Below are positions 1-7,057 of a DNA stretch of 64,000 nt, piece after piece; the stretch's first letter is position 1, and each line of letters begins with the position of its first letter. The translations under genes were made by a program, and so were the position numbers. Origin of the DNA: Methylotenera_A sp031417915. GTDB lineage: Bacteria > Pseudomonadota > Gammaproteobacteria > Burkholderiales > Methylophilaceae. A model generated the notes under the pieces. It worked only from the letters and a program-made list of their open reading frames with translations. It was not told the DNA's origin and did no database searches. The stretch covers positions 15,848 through 79,847 of the forward strand of contig JANOWN010000005.1 of the NCBI GenBank assembly GCA_031417915.1, written 5' to 3'.

Positions 1-24
1 TGTCATTACTCTATTTGACGCCAT
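1..24 (-). CDS. Possible start of a minus-strand gene cut by the window edge (integrase candidate)
   Basis: An ATG at 24-22 on the minus strand opens a frame reading MASNRVMT that leaves the window at position 1. Only eight codons are visible, so the product cannot be identified. The idea that it is a tyrosine integrase rests on context alone: repeated AGCACA motifs lie just upstream of it (49-66) and recur beside the tRNA-Asn at 2390-2407, as arm-type integrase sites do. A weak AGAGG lies about 13 nt before the ATG. It may not be a gene. Confidence 0.25.
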
Positions 25-48
25 TTGCAGCTATGTGCCTCTAAGTCA

Positions 49-66
49 CAGCACAAACACAGCACA
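49..66. repeat. 18-nt repeat, copy 1 (AGCACA-type, possible integrase arm site)
   Basis: CAGCACAAACACAGCACA matches 2390-2407 at 17 of 18 positions, in the same orientation. Each copy holds two AGCACA motifs. The pair brackets the OLD-family gene. Repeated short motifs near an integrase start and near a tRNA 3' end are typical of arm-type sites of tyrosine recombinases; that role is inferred. Confidence 0.6.
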
Positions 67-251
67 CGACATTGTCATAAAATAATTACTAAAATACTCG
101 AAAAACCGAGAATTAATTAGATTTATCGTCTGAGAATTAACATTTTTTTAAAACCTGTTTATATAGCAATATACCTAATTACCATATATTGTCTAAATTT
201 TATTCAAAATGTACATACTGAATAAATGTTTAGTCGTATTGTGGAGGGCAT

Positions 252-2189
252 ATGCGGATAAAGACAATTGAAATAAAAAACTTGCGATCGATAAAAGCTG
301 CAACAGTAGAGTTGGATGACTATACATGTTTAGTTGGTCCTAACGGTGCTGGTAAGTCTACTTTGCTATGTGCGCTAAATATATTTTTTCGTGAAATAGA
401 TAATGCTGCGACCGATTTAGTCTATTTAACAATAGAGGACTTTCATCATCAGGATACAACTCAGCCTGTAGAAGTTACAGTTACTTTCGTCGACCTTAGT
501 GCTGATGCACAAGAAGACTTCAAGGATTATTTTAGACAAGGACAGTTAATTGTTTCAGCTATTGCTGAATTTAATTTGAACACTGGCAAAGCTGAAGTTA
601 AACAGTATGGTCAACGTCTGGGTATGGACGCTTTTAGACCCTTTTTTAAAGCATATGGTGATAATGAAAAAGCATCAGTCCTTAAAGATTATTTTAGCGG
701 TTTGAGAGAGCAATTCCCTGAAATAACTATCGCCACCACAAAAGATGGTATGGCAGAATCCTTAAATGCATATGAGGCTGGGAAACCTGGAGATTGCATA
801 TTGATTCCGAGCGAAGACCAGTTTTATGGTGTATCTAGAGGTACTAACCGCCTACAAAAGTACCTTCAATGGGTATATGTCCCTGCAGTAAAAGATGCAA
901 CTGAGGAACAAATTGAAAACAAAAACTCAGCACTAGGGAAGCTATTAGCACGCACTGTTAGGTCGAAAGTAAACTTTGATGCTGCAATTAAAGCATTATT
1001 AGAAGATGCAAGGAAAAAATATGAACAAATACTTGGGGATAACCAGGTGGCATTGGATGAAATATCCGCCTCTTTAAAAGCGCGGTTAACACAATGGGCT
1101 CACCCTGATGCAAGTCTGCGATTAGCTTGGCAACAGGATCCCTCTAAATCAGTCCGAGTTGAGGATCCATTAGCTAAGATTATTGCAGGTGAAGGTGGAT
1201 TCGAGGGCGATTTAGCTCGGTTTGGACATGGATTTCAAAGATCTTACTTATTAGCGTTGCTGCAGGAGTTAGCAAGCATAGAGGATGAAAATACACCTCG
1301 ATTAATTTTAGGCTGTGAAGAGCCAGAGTTATATCAACATCCTCCACAAGCTAAGCACTTAGCATTCGTATTAAACAAGCTTGCACAAGCCAACACTCAG
1401 GTAGTTGTAACGACCCACAGCCCATGTTTTATATCTGGCGAAAGCTTCGAGAAGGTTCGAATGTTCCGTCAAAATAGTGCTGAAAAGCTATCAACTGTTA
1501 AAAGCTTGACGCATGCCGAAATTGCTGACCGATATGCAGCTGTCGTTGGACAGGCACTGCCAATGCCTTCAGCTGGCATGGCAAAAATTCATCAGGCTTT
1601 GCAATCCTCATTAAGCGATATCTTCTTCACACAGCGACTTATTTTAGTAGAAGGTTTTGAAGATGCAGCCTTCATTCATACTTGGCTTAGTCTTACAGAT
1701 CGAATTGATGCATACCGACGAACTGGTTGTTACATAGTTCCCGTAAATAAGAAGAGTGAGATGATAAGAGCTTTAATAATAGCTCAGGGCCTAGACATTC
1801 CAACATTCAGTATCTTTGATGCAGATGCTGATTGTAATGAAAATGAGAAAAACTTTCATGAAAGGGATAATCTAGCATTAATAAAGTTACTTAAAGGTAA
1901 TGAGGGGAATTTGTTTCCAGATGAGATAGTATGGAATACATATTATGCAATTTGGCCGACTGACATGGCTCAGATGGTTGAGCAAGACTTAATCCAATCA
2001 TTAGGACAGGGTGTGTATGAAACAGTGCGAAATTCAGCTCATAACCTGTACGGAAATGAAGCTGGAATTAAAAAAAATACGTTACTTATAAAATCTAAAT
2101 TAGCACTAGCTTGGGAGGCTGGAGGATTATCGCCCACGCTTGATAAACTATGTGACCGTTTGATTCAATTTGGATCAGCGAACAATTAG
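252..2189 (+). CDS. OLD-family ATP-dependent nuclease (ABC-type ATPase plus TOPRIM)
   Basis: A 645-residue protein. The N-terminus has an SMC/ABC-like ATPase start and a Walker A motif GPNGAGKST at residues 29-37. A Walker B-like LILGCEEPELYQHP follows near 350, and a TTHSP switch motif near 390. The C-terminal part has a TOPRIM-type signature: LVEGFEDA near 465 and FDADAD near 523. This is the architecture of OLD (overcoming lysogenization defect) nucleases, many of which act in phage defence. No UvrD-like helicase (GajB) or other partner is adjacent in the window, so it looks like a stand-alone class 1 OLD rather than Gabija. The start is supported by GGAGG at 243-247. The gene is AT-rich compared with the genes that follow and lies between AGCACA repeats and a tRNA, which suggests horizontal acquisition. 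The physiological target is unknown. Confidence 0.85.
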   Translation: MRIKTIEIKNLRSIKAATVELDDYTCLVGPNGAGKSTLLCALNIFFREIDNAATDLVYLTIEDFHHQDTTQPVEVTVTFVDLSADAQEDFKDYFRQGQLIVSAIAEFNLNTGKAEVKQYGQRLGMDAFRPFFKAYGDNEKASVLKDYFSGLREQFPEITIATTKDGMAESLNAYEAGKPGDCILIPSEDQFYGVSRGTNRLQKYLQWVYVPAVKDATEEQIENKNSALGKLLARTVRSKVNFDAAIKALLEDARKKYEQILGDNQVALDEISASLKARLTQWAHPDASLRLAWQQDPSKSVRVEDPLAKIIAGEGGFEGDLARFGHGFQRSYLLALLQELASIEDENTPRLILGCEEPELYQHPPQAKHLAFVLNKLAQANTQVVVTTHSPCFISGESFEKVRMFRQNSAEKLSTVKSLTHAEIADRYAAVVGQALPMPSAGMAKIHQALQSSLSDIFFTQRLILVEGFEDAAFIHTWLSLTDRIDAYRRTGCYIVPVNKKSEMIRALIIAQGLDIPTFSIFDADADCNENEKNFHERDNLALIKLLKGNEGNLFPDEIVWNTYYAIWPTDMAQMVEQDLIQSLGQGVYETVRNSAHNLYGNEAGIKKNTLLIKSKLALAWEAGGLSPTLDKLCDRLIQFGSANN

Positions 2190-2389
2190 GTAACTAGTTT
2201 CATTTGTAATTCGATAATCACGAGTCGAATTTGTCAGATTAACAAATAAAAATTTAACTCTTATTTTTATCATAAGAACACCGTAATCCGTGAGTCTAGT
2301 ATTAGGCTATATTAATCAATATATTAGACAAAATAGTACATGCCAATTTCGTAAAACAAGTACCAAAATAGCTGAATTGAGTAGATTTA

Positions 2390-2407
2390 CAGCACAAATA
2401 CAGCACA
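2390..2407. repeat. 18-nt repeat, copy 2, beside tRNA-Asn
   Basis: CAGCACAAATACAGCACA differs from the copy at 49-66 at one base. It lies directly beyond the terminator of the tRNA-Asn gene, on its 3' side, which is where an element integrated into the tRNA would begin. The att core itself (a second copy of the tRNA 3' end) is not visible in the window. Confidence 0.6.
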
Positions 2408-2410
2408 AAG

Positions 2411-2444
2411 AAAAACGGGCTTCAGAAAAGTGCTCTGAAACCCG
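2411..2444 (-). terminator. Rho-independent terminator of tRNA-Asn
   Basis: Read on the minus strand, CGGGTTTCAGA (2444-2434) pairs with TCTGAAGCCCG (2426-2416) across a 7-nt loop, with one G-U pair, followed by TTTTT. It starts 7 nt beyond the CCA end of the tRNA. Confidence 0.8.
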
Positions 2445-2450
2445 CGTATT

Positions 2451-2526
2451 TGGCTCCTCGACCTGGGCTCGAACCAGGGACACACGGATTAACAGTCCGT
2501 TGCTCTACCGGCTGAGCTATCGAGGA
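2451..2526 (-). tRNA. tRNA-Asn (GTT)
   Basis: A 76-nt cloverleaf on the minus strand, 5' end at 2526. The acceptor stem is TCCTCGA/TCGAGGA, the anticodon loop CTGTTAA carries GTT, the T-arm contains GGTTCGAGCCC, and CCA is encoded (TGG at 2451-2453 on the plus strand). A hairpin terminator follows immediately. Its 3' side faces the OLD/repeat segment, so it is a plausible integration target. Confidence 0.97.
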
Positions 2527-2606
2527 ATCGGTAGGACTTGTGAAGGCGTGATAATACTGATTTAGCGGGCTTTGGTCAATCGTTAAGCGCTATAATTAAT
2601 GCTTAA

Positions 2607-3947
2607 ATGATGAATAAACCAAAAAAAATATTAATTGGCGCCGTGGTGGTTATTGGCTTGTTGATTGTTGTGCCTTTTTTAATCCCCATGCAAACTTATT
2701 TGCAGCAGGTGGAAAAATTGGCGAGCGAAAAACTTGGGGTTCCTGTGACCATCAATGCAGCGCATTTATCCTTGCTTCCCAGCCCGCGCGTGGTTACCAG
2801 CGGCATTGTGGTTGGAAAGCGTGATGAGTTAACAATAGAAAAATTGGTTGTTGTGCCCACACTTAGCTCTTTGTTTTCTGATGTTAAAACGCTCGATTTA
2901 AGCGTTAGCAAGCCGGTGATAAAGAAGGCGGCTTTAGATTTCATTTCTGCGCTATCTGCTAAAAAATCAGACGATAAAGCGCCAGCGAGTGTGCATATTC
3001 GTCATGTTGAAATCGACGAGCTGCAACTGCTTTGGTCGAATATGAAGTTGCCCATCATCAACGCTGATGTCACGCTGTCAGCCGCGCATGCGTTGGAGTT
3101 TGCCACTTTAGCAAGTGTAGATGGCAAGCTGAAAGCGGAGGTGATTCCCAATGGCGATGAGCAATTGATTGTGCTCAACATCAGCAAATGGACGCTGCCA
3201 GCAGGTTTGCCATTGTTGATTGACAAGGCGAAATTTGAAATGCGCCTGCAAGGCAATAGATTAGTCATTCCTAGCGTAGATATTGCGCTGTATGGCGGCA
3301 AATTAACGGGCAATGCGGTTGTAAATTGGCAAAAGAGCTGGCGCGCCAGTGGTAATTTGAACGTGAGTCACTTAGCGGTGCAGCCACCCAGCCGCATGTT
3401 GAGTAAATCGGTGTATTTGAGCGGAAATCTATTCGGTAAAGGCAATTTCTCTGCCACGGCTAAAGAGGCTGGCAAGTTATCAGATAATTTGCAGACGAAT
3501 TTTCAATTTAAAGTGAATAACGGTGTACTGCACGGACTAGATTTGGTGAAAGTTGCGAGTTTGCTAATTAAACAGAAACAAAGCGGGGGCGAAACGCAGT
3601 TTGATGAGTTTTCTGGAGTTTTAAATAGTGCTGGCAAGCAATATCACTTGCGAGATATTAAAATAAGCTCTGGTTTATTGTCTGCAAAAGGGCAGGTTAA
3701 AGTTAAACCAAATAAAGCACTAGATGGCACTGTGGTGGTAGATGTAAAAAATAGCCTAGGCTTAACCGCAATTCCATTAGATGTTTCTGGCACCGTAAGT
3801 AACCCTGTAGTGTTGCCTTCAAAGGCCGCCATAGCTGGCGCTGTTGCAGGCACCGCAATTTTAGGCCCTGGAGTGGGTACCAGCTTGGGAATTAAGGCGG
3901 GCGGCGCAATCGATAAGCTTAAGGGTTTGTTCGGAGATAAAAAATAG
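2607..3947 (+). CDS. AsmA-family envelope protein
   Basis: A 446-residue protein with an N-terminal membrane anchor (about residues 9-28) followed by a long periplasmic region of beta-rich repeats. Residues about 250-400 resemble the AsmA C-terminal region, with a FSGVLNSAGKQYHLRDIKISSG-like stretch (first part visible near 340-355) and a glycine/alanine-rich tail. AsmA-like proteins act in outer-membrane lipid homeostasis; the exact role of this short version is unknown. Two ATGs (2607, 2610) are possible. No Shine-Dalgarno is seen, and a TATAAT at 2591-2596 lies so close that the leader would be only a few nucleotides. It converges with the aminotransferase gene, with 17 nt between the stops. 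Confidence 0.75.
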   Translation: MMNKPKKILIGAVVVIGLLIVVPFLIPMQTYLQQVEKLASEKLGVPVTINAAHLSLLPSPRVVTSGIVVGKRDELTIEKLVVVPTLSSLFSDVKTLDLSVSKPVIKKAALDFISALSAKKSDDKAPASVHIRHVEIDELQLLWSNMKLPIINADVTLSAAHALEFATLASVDGKLKAEVIPNGDEQLIVLNISKWTLPAGLPLLIDKAKFEMRLQGNRLVIPSVDIALYGGKLTGNAVVNWQKSWRASGNLNVSHLAVQPPSRMLSKSVYLSGNLFGKGNFSATAKEAGKLSDNLQTNFQFKVNNGVLHGLDLVKVASLLIKQKQSGGETQFDEFSGVLNSAGKQYHLRDIKISSGLLSAKGQVKVKPNKALDGTVVVDVKNSLGLTAIPLDVSGTVSNPVVLPSKAAIAGAVAGTAILGPGVGTSLGIKAGGAIDKLKGLFGDKK

Positions 3948-3964
3948 CTAATTTGCGCGCTAGT

Positions 3965-5182
3965 TTACTCCAGAGCCTTGGCAATGCGGTCTAGCGCATT
4001 CTTTAAGTTTTCCATGGATGTTGCGAACGAAATGCGGAAATAACCTTCTGCTCCAAATGCGCTGCCTGGCACCACGGCAACATCAAATTTTTCCAGCAAG
4101 TATTCAGCAAACGCCATGTCATTTGCTGCGTTAATTTTGCCAGCTTCATGCAAGCTTTTAATCGCCTCGCGCGCGTCGGGGAAAGCGTAAAACGCGCCGC
4201 CCGCCATGATGCAATGCAAGCCAGGCATGGCGTTGAAGCGATCCACCACGTATTTATGCCGTTCTATAAAAGCAGCCACCATCGGTTTTATGCAATCTTG
4301 CGAGCCCATGAGCGCGGCCACCGCAGCGTGTTGCGAGATAGAAGTCGCGTTGCTGGTCGATTGGCTTTGCAAAATTTCCATGGCTTTGATGATGTTGGCT
4401 GGACCAGCGGCGTAACCAATGCGCCAACCCGTCATAGAATAGGCCTTAGAAACGCCGTTAAGCACGATACAGCGACTTTTTAGCGCTGGCGCGGCGTTGA
4501 GGATGTTGTAAAACTTTTCGCCTGTTAAATTCACGTGTTCGTACATGTCGTCTGTCGCGACCAAAACATGCGGATGTTTAAGCAGTACTTCGCCCAATGC
4601 TTGAAGTTCAGCCAAGCTGTAAACCGCGCCAGTTGGGTTTGACGGTGAATTGAGCACGACAATTTTAGTTTTTGGCGTAATCGCTGCTTCCAATTGAGCT
4701 GGCAGCATTTTAAAACCTTGCTCGATGCCGCAATCGATAATCACTGGCACGGCTTCGGCTACTATGGCGATGTCGGCGTACGAGACCCAATACGGCGCAG
4801 GAATAATGACTTCGTCGCCTTTGTTCAGCACGGCGAGGCATAAATTAAAAATTGTTTGCTTGCCGCCAACGCCAACAATCACTTCATTTATGGCGTAATC
4901 AAAGCCGTTTTCAGTTTTAAATTTATTCACAATCGCTTGCTTAAGGGCAGGGATGCCGCTGACAGGCGTGTATTTAGTGTAACCCGCGTCAATGGCGGCT
5001 TTGGCGGCATCTTTAATGTGCTGCGGTGTATCGAAATCTGGCTCACCCGCCGCCAAGCCAATTACGGCGCGGCCTTCCGCCTTGTATTTGGCGGCTTTTG
5101 CGGTAATGGCAAGAGTGGGAGATTCTTTAATGGCTAAAACACGAGTTGATAAAACATCGTTTGATAATACCGAATTGCTCAA
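3965..5182 (-). CDS. aspC: Aspartate-type aminotransferase, PLP class I
   Basis: Transfers the amino group between aspartate (or a related amino acid) and 2-oxoglutarate. It has LAAGEPDFDTP near the N-terminus, NSPSNPTG for cofactor and substrate contacts, the PLP lysine in SKAYSMTGWRIGY (Lys246 from the chosen start) and a C-terminal FRISFA with the carboxylate-binding arginine. The frame is open to an ATG at 5230, but that extension is atypical. I chose the TTG at 5182 because AGGA lies 6 nt upstream and it gives about 405 residues, near the family norm. Divergent aspC/uvrB neighbours are common in related bacteria; here two extra minus-strand genes lie between them. Specificity for aspartate rather than another amino acid is inferred. 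Confidence 0.88.
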   Translation of the reverse strand: MSNSVLSNDVLSTRVLAIKESPTLAITAKAAKYKAEGRAVIGLAAGEPDFDTPQHIKDAAKAAIDAGYTKYTPVSGIPALKQAIVNKFKTENGFDYAINEVIVGVGGKQTIFNLCLAVLNKGDEVIIPAPYWVSYADIAIVAEAVPVIIDCGIEQGFKMLPAQLEAAITPKTKIVVLNSPSNPTGAVYSLAELQALGEVLLKHPHVLVATDDMYEHVNLTGEKFYNILNAAPALKSRCIVLNGVSKAYSMTGWRIGYAAGPANIIKAMEILQSQSTSNATSISQHAAVAALMGSQDCIKPMVAAFIERHKYVVDRFNAMPGLHCIMAGGAFYAFPDAREAIKSLHEAGKINAANDMAFAEYLLEKFDVAVVPGSAFGAEGYFRISFATSMENLKNALDRIAKALE

Positions 5183-5237
5183 AATAATTCCTAAGTGGCA
5201 TTTTTGCATTGAAAACGTGATTTTACGCAAAAATGAG

Positions 5238-5272
5238 CAGGTTTTACAGTAAAAACTTTACAGTAAAACCTG
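5238..5272 (-). terminator. Inverted repeat in the spacer before aspC
   Basis: CAGGTTTTAC (5238-5247) is complementary to GTAAAACCTG (5263-5272) across a 15-nt loop, which itself repeats the ACAGTAAAA motif. It lies downstream of the 5304-5810 gene and upstream of aspC, both on the minus strand. On that strand it is followed by CTCATTTTT. It could terminate the upstream gene or be an operator for aspC. Confidence 0.45.
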
Positions 5273-5303
5273 ATGTATGGAAACCTTGAACGAGTAAGAC
5301 TTG

Positions 5304-5810
5304 TTAGAACGCTTTTAAGGCTACGCTTTCAGTGTCAATTTGCATGCAATCTTCATTAGTGCAATTGCTAATTTTTTTCCATTCCACGGGGAACGGCATT
5401 TTATCCACTGGCAAACCTGCGCCATCAACACCAAAACCTAGCGCGAATACCACTGCACCCGTTTTTACGGCAAAGCTTTTGGTGCCTTCTGCAACTTCTA
5501 TCATGGCCTTGCTAACGGCTGGTGGAATAGTATCATCGGTATCAACCCAAGCTTTAATTTTGCCATCCTCGCGCACGGCAAATACCAAAAATCCCCAAGC
5601 TGGCGCTGGCGCCATCTCGGCAATTTTTTTATTAATGTTCACTTCAACGGCTTTTACATATTGGTCTAGGCCGTCAATACCATCCATTTTTGCCATCATT
5701 GCTGGCTTGGGTTGCATTAAAATTACCTTTAAATATTCCGCGTTGGCAGCGTTGCCAGCCAAAGGTAAAAGCATCATCAGACATACAAACAATCTTGCAA
5801 ACATTCTCAT
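5304..5810 (-). CDS. Exported protein of unknown function
   Basis: A 168-residue protein with a clear signal peptide: basic start, hydrophobic core FVCLMMLLPLAG, likely cleavage after NAANA (residue 24). The mature part has two cysteines close together near the C-terminus (SNCTNEDCMQ), which could form a disulphide. I do not recognise a family. It lies downstream of the trypsin-like protease gene on the same strand, with a palindromic repeat in the 117-nt gap, and may share its transcript. The start could also be the third codon (MFARLF). Confidence 0.7.
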   Translation of the reverse strand: MRMFARLFVCLMMLLPLAGNAANAEYLKVILMQPKPAMMAKMDGIDGLDQYVKAVEVNINKKIAEMAPAPAWGFLVFAVREDGKIKAWVDTDDTIPPAVSKAMIEVAEGTKSFAVKTGAVVFALGFGVDGAGLPVDKMPFPVEWKKISNCTNEDCMQIDTESVALKAF

Positions 5811-5860
5811 TTTAAATCTCCAGACTTATGGTTTATTTTAGGGCTTATTAAACTAAAAAT

Positions 5861-5903
5861 ACATTGCCTGCAGGCCTTATGGATATTGGCTCACAGGGCA
5901 TGT
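5861..5903. repeat. Short palindromic repeat, ATGGATATT family
   Basis: Sixteen-base arms (5861-5876 and 5888-5903) pair at about 12 positions around the loop TTATGGATATT. The loop and right arm match the element at 42571-42613 read on the other strand. It lies in the gap between two minus-strand genes. Confidence 0.6.
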
Positions 5904-5927
5904 TCTTTAAATTTTATCTCTTTACAT

Positions 5928-6941
5928 TTAACATTGTTTTTCGCAGCCGAGCATTTCGCTGTATTCCGCAGCAATGTCTTTATCAATACCCATCAGCGCA
6001 GTTTGTATGCGCTGTACTTCAGGCGTATCGCCACGATTTTTTGCGAGCGCGCCCAATCGTTTTAGCGCCTCAAAATTAGTGCTATCTAGGCTTATGGCTT
6101 GCTTATAAGCCTTTTCTGAAAGCTCTAATTTAGCGCTATTTTCATAGCCCAAACCTAATTCATACCAAGCTTCGGTATTTTTTGGTTCAGCTTCTGTCCA
6201 TTTTTCCGCCACTTGCGCCAATTTTGGCCAATCTTGGCGCGATTCTGGCACTGCAACTTGCATGTAAAACGGTTTTTTGTCTTCGTCTTCTTCCCATAAA
6301 GCTTTGCCAGAAATAGGGAAAGTTGATGTCTCAGTTTGTTTTTCCAGTATATCCAGCCATTCAATAGGCAAAGCAAAGTGAACGCTGCCAGCGCGCCCAG
6401 CGGTTTTAAAAGTATTAATGCCGACCAAATTGCCTTCCATATCAAATAATCCACTGCCGCTGGCGCCCATGCTAAATTTGGCCGTGCTACGAATGACTTT
6501 TCCTTGATCCGAATCGAACAGGGCTTTGACAGAGCCGCTAGAGGTGAGCGGGGCGGGAACGCCGTTAGAATGCCCAAACGCAACAATTTCTTGGCCGCGT
6601 TTTAAATTGGTGCTTTTACCGATTTGTGCGGGCGTAAATGGTAGAGGCGAGGTTGTCACCAAACATAAATCGTGCCAAACATCGGCTTTTACCGAGTTGA
6701 TGCTGTAAGTATCTTCGCCGCGCGAAATCCACGGCTCTTTGGTGGAACGAAAAACGTGGCAATTGGTGAGTACTTTATCTTTACCCACCACCACGCCAGA
6801 GCCATACGCTAGGCCGCCTGTAGCGTTGTGGCCACGTATTAACACCACGCTAGTATAAGCCGCGTAAAGTTTTGCTTTATCAAAAGCCAAGGCAGGTTGA
6901 ATGCTGCCCAAAATGGCAGCGGCGAGTATTAAAAAGCGCAT
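5928..6941 (-). CDS. Exported trypsin-like serine protease with TPR repeats
   Basis: A signal peptide (MRFLILAAAILGSIQPALA) leads into an S1C/trypsin-like protease domain. Counting from a start four codons upstream (6953), the catalytic triad is His66 in TNCHVF, Asp95 in WHDLC and Ser165 in GASGSG. Residues about 245-320 form TPR-like helices (WYELGLGYENSAK and following), which usually bind peptides or partner proteins. The protein therefore probably acts in the periplasm in protein quality control or processing; its substrate is unknown. Cys65 and Cys97 are close to the triad and could pair. The ATG at 6941 fits the signal peptide better than 6953. It sits between aspC and uvrB as an accessory insertion. 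Confidence 0.8.
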   Translation of the reverse strand: MRFLILAAAILGSIQPALAFDKAKLYAAYTSVVLIRGHNATGGLAYGSGVVVGKDKVLTNCHVFRSTKEPWISRGEDTYSINSVKADVWHDLCLVTTSPLPFTPAQIGKSTNLKRGQEIVAFGHSNGVPAPLTSSGSVKALFDSDQGKVIRSTAKFSMGASGSGLFDMEGNLVGINTFKTAGRAGSVHFALPIEWLDILEKQTETSTFPISGKALWEEDEDKKPFYMQVAVPESRQDWPKLAQVAEKWTEAEPKNTEAWYELGLGYENSAKLELSEKAYKQAISLDSTNFEALKRLGALAKNRGDTPEVQRIQTALMGIDKDIAAEYSEMLGCEKQC

Positions 6942-7057
6942 AAAAAGTCCCATAATTTTTGTTAATCTACATTGTAATGACTTGTTGATGTCATATTTAG
7001 TTCGCGCCGCAAAAGCCTGTTAAAATTGTGCTTTGAAATAATGAAGCAATTAACAGC

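Noticed and set aside
252..2189. Gabija (GajA) call for the OLD gene
   Set aside because: A UvrD-like GajB should lie directly beside it and none is present between 2190 and the tRNA, nor on the visible left side.
2290..2565. A 91-codon plus-strand frame near the tRNA
   Set aside because: It runs antisense through the whole tRNA-Asn and its terminator, has no ribosome site and its protein is simply translated tRNA complement.
5332..5841. A 169-codon plus-strand frame
   Set aside because: It is antisense to the exported protein at 5304-5810, whose signal peptide and Shine-Dalgarno are far better supported.
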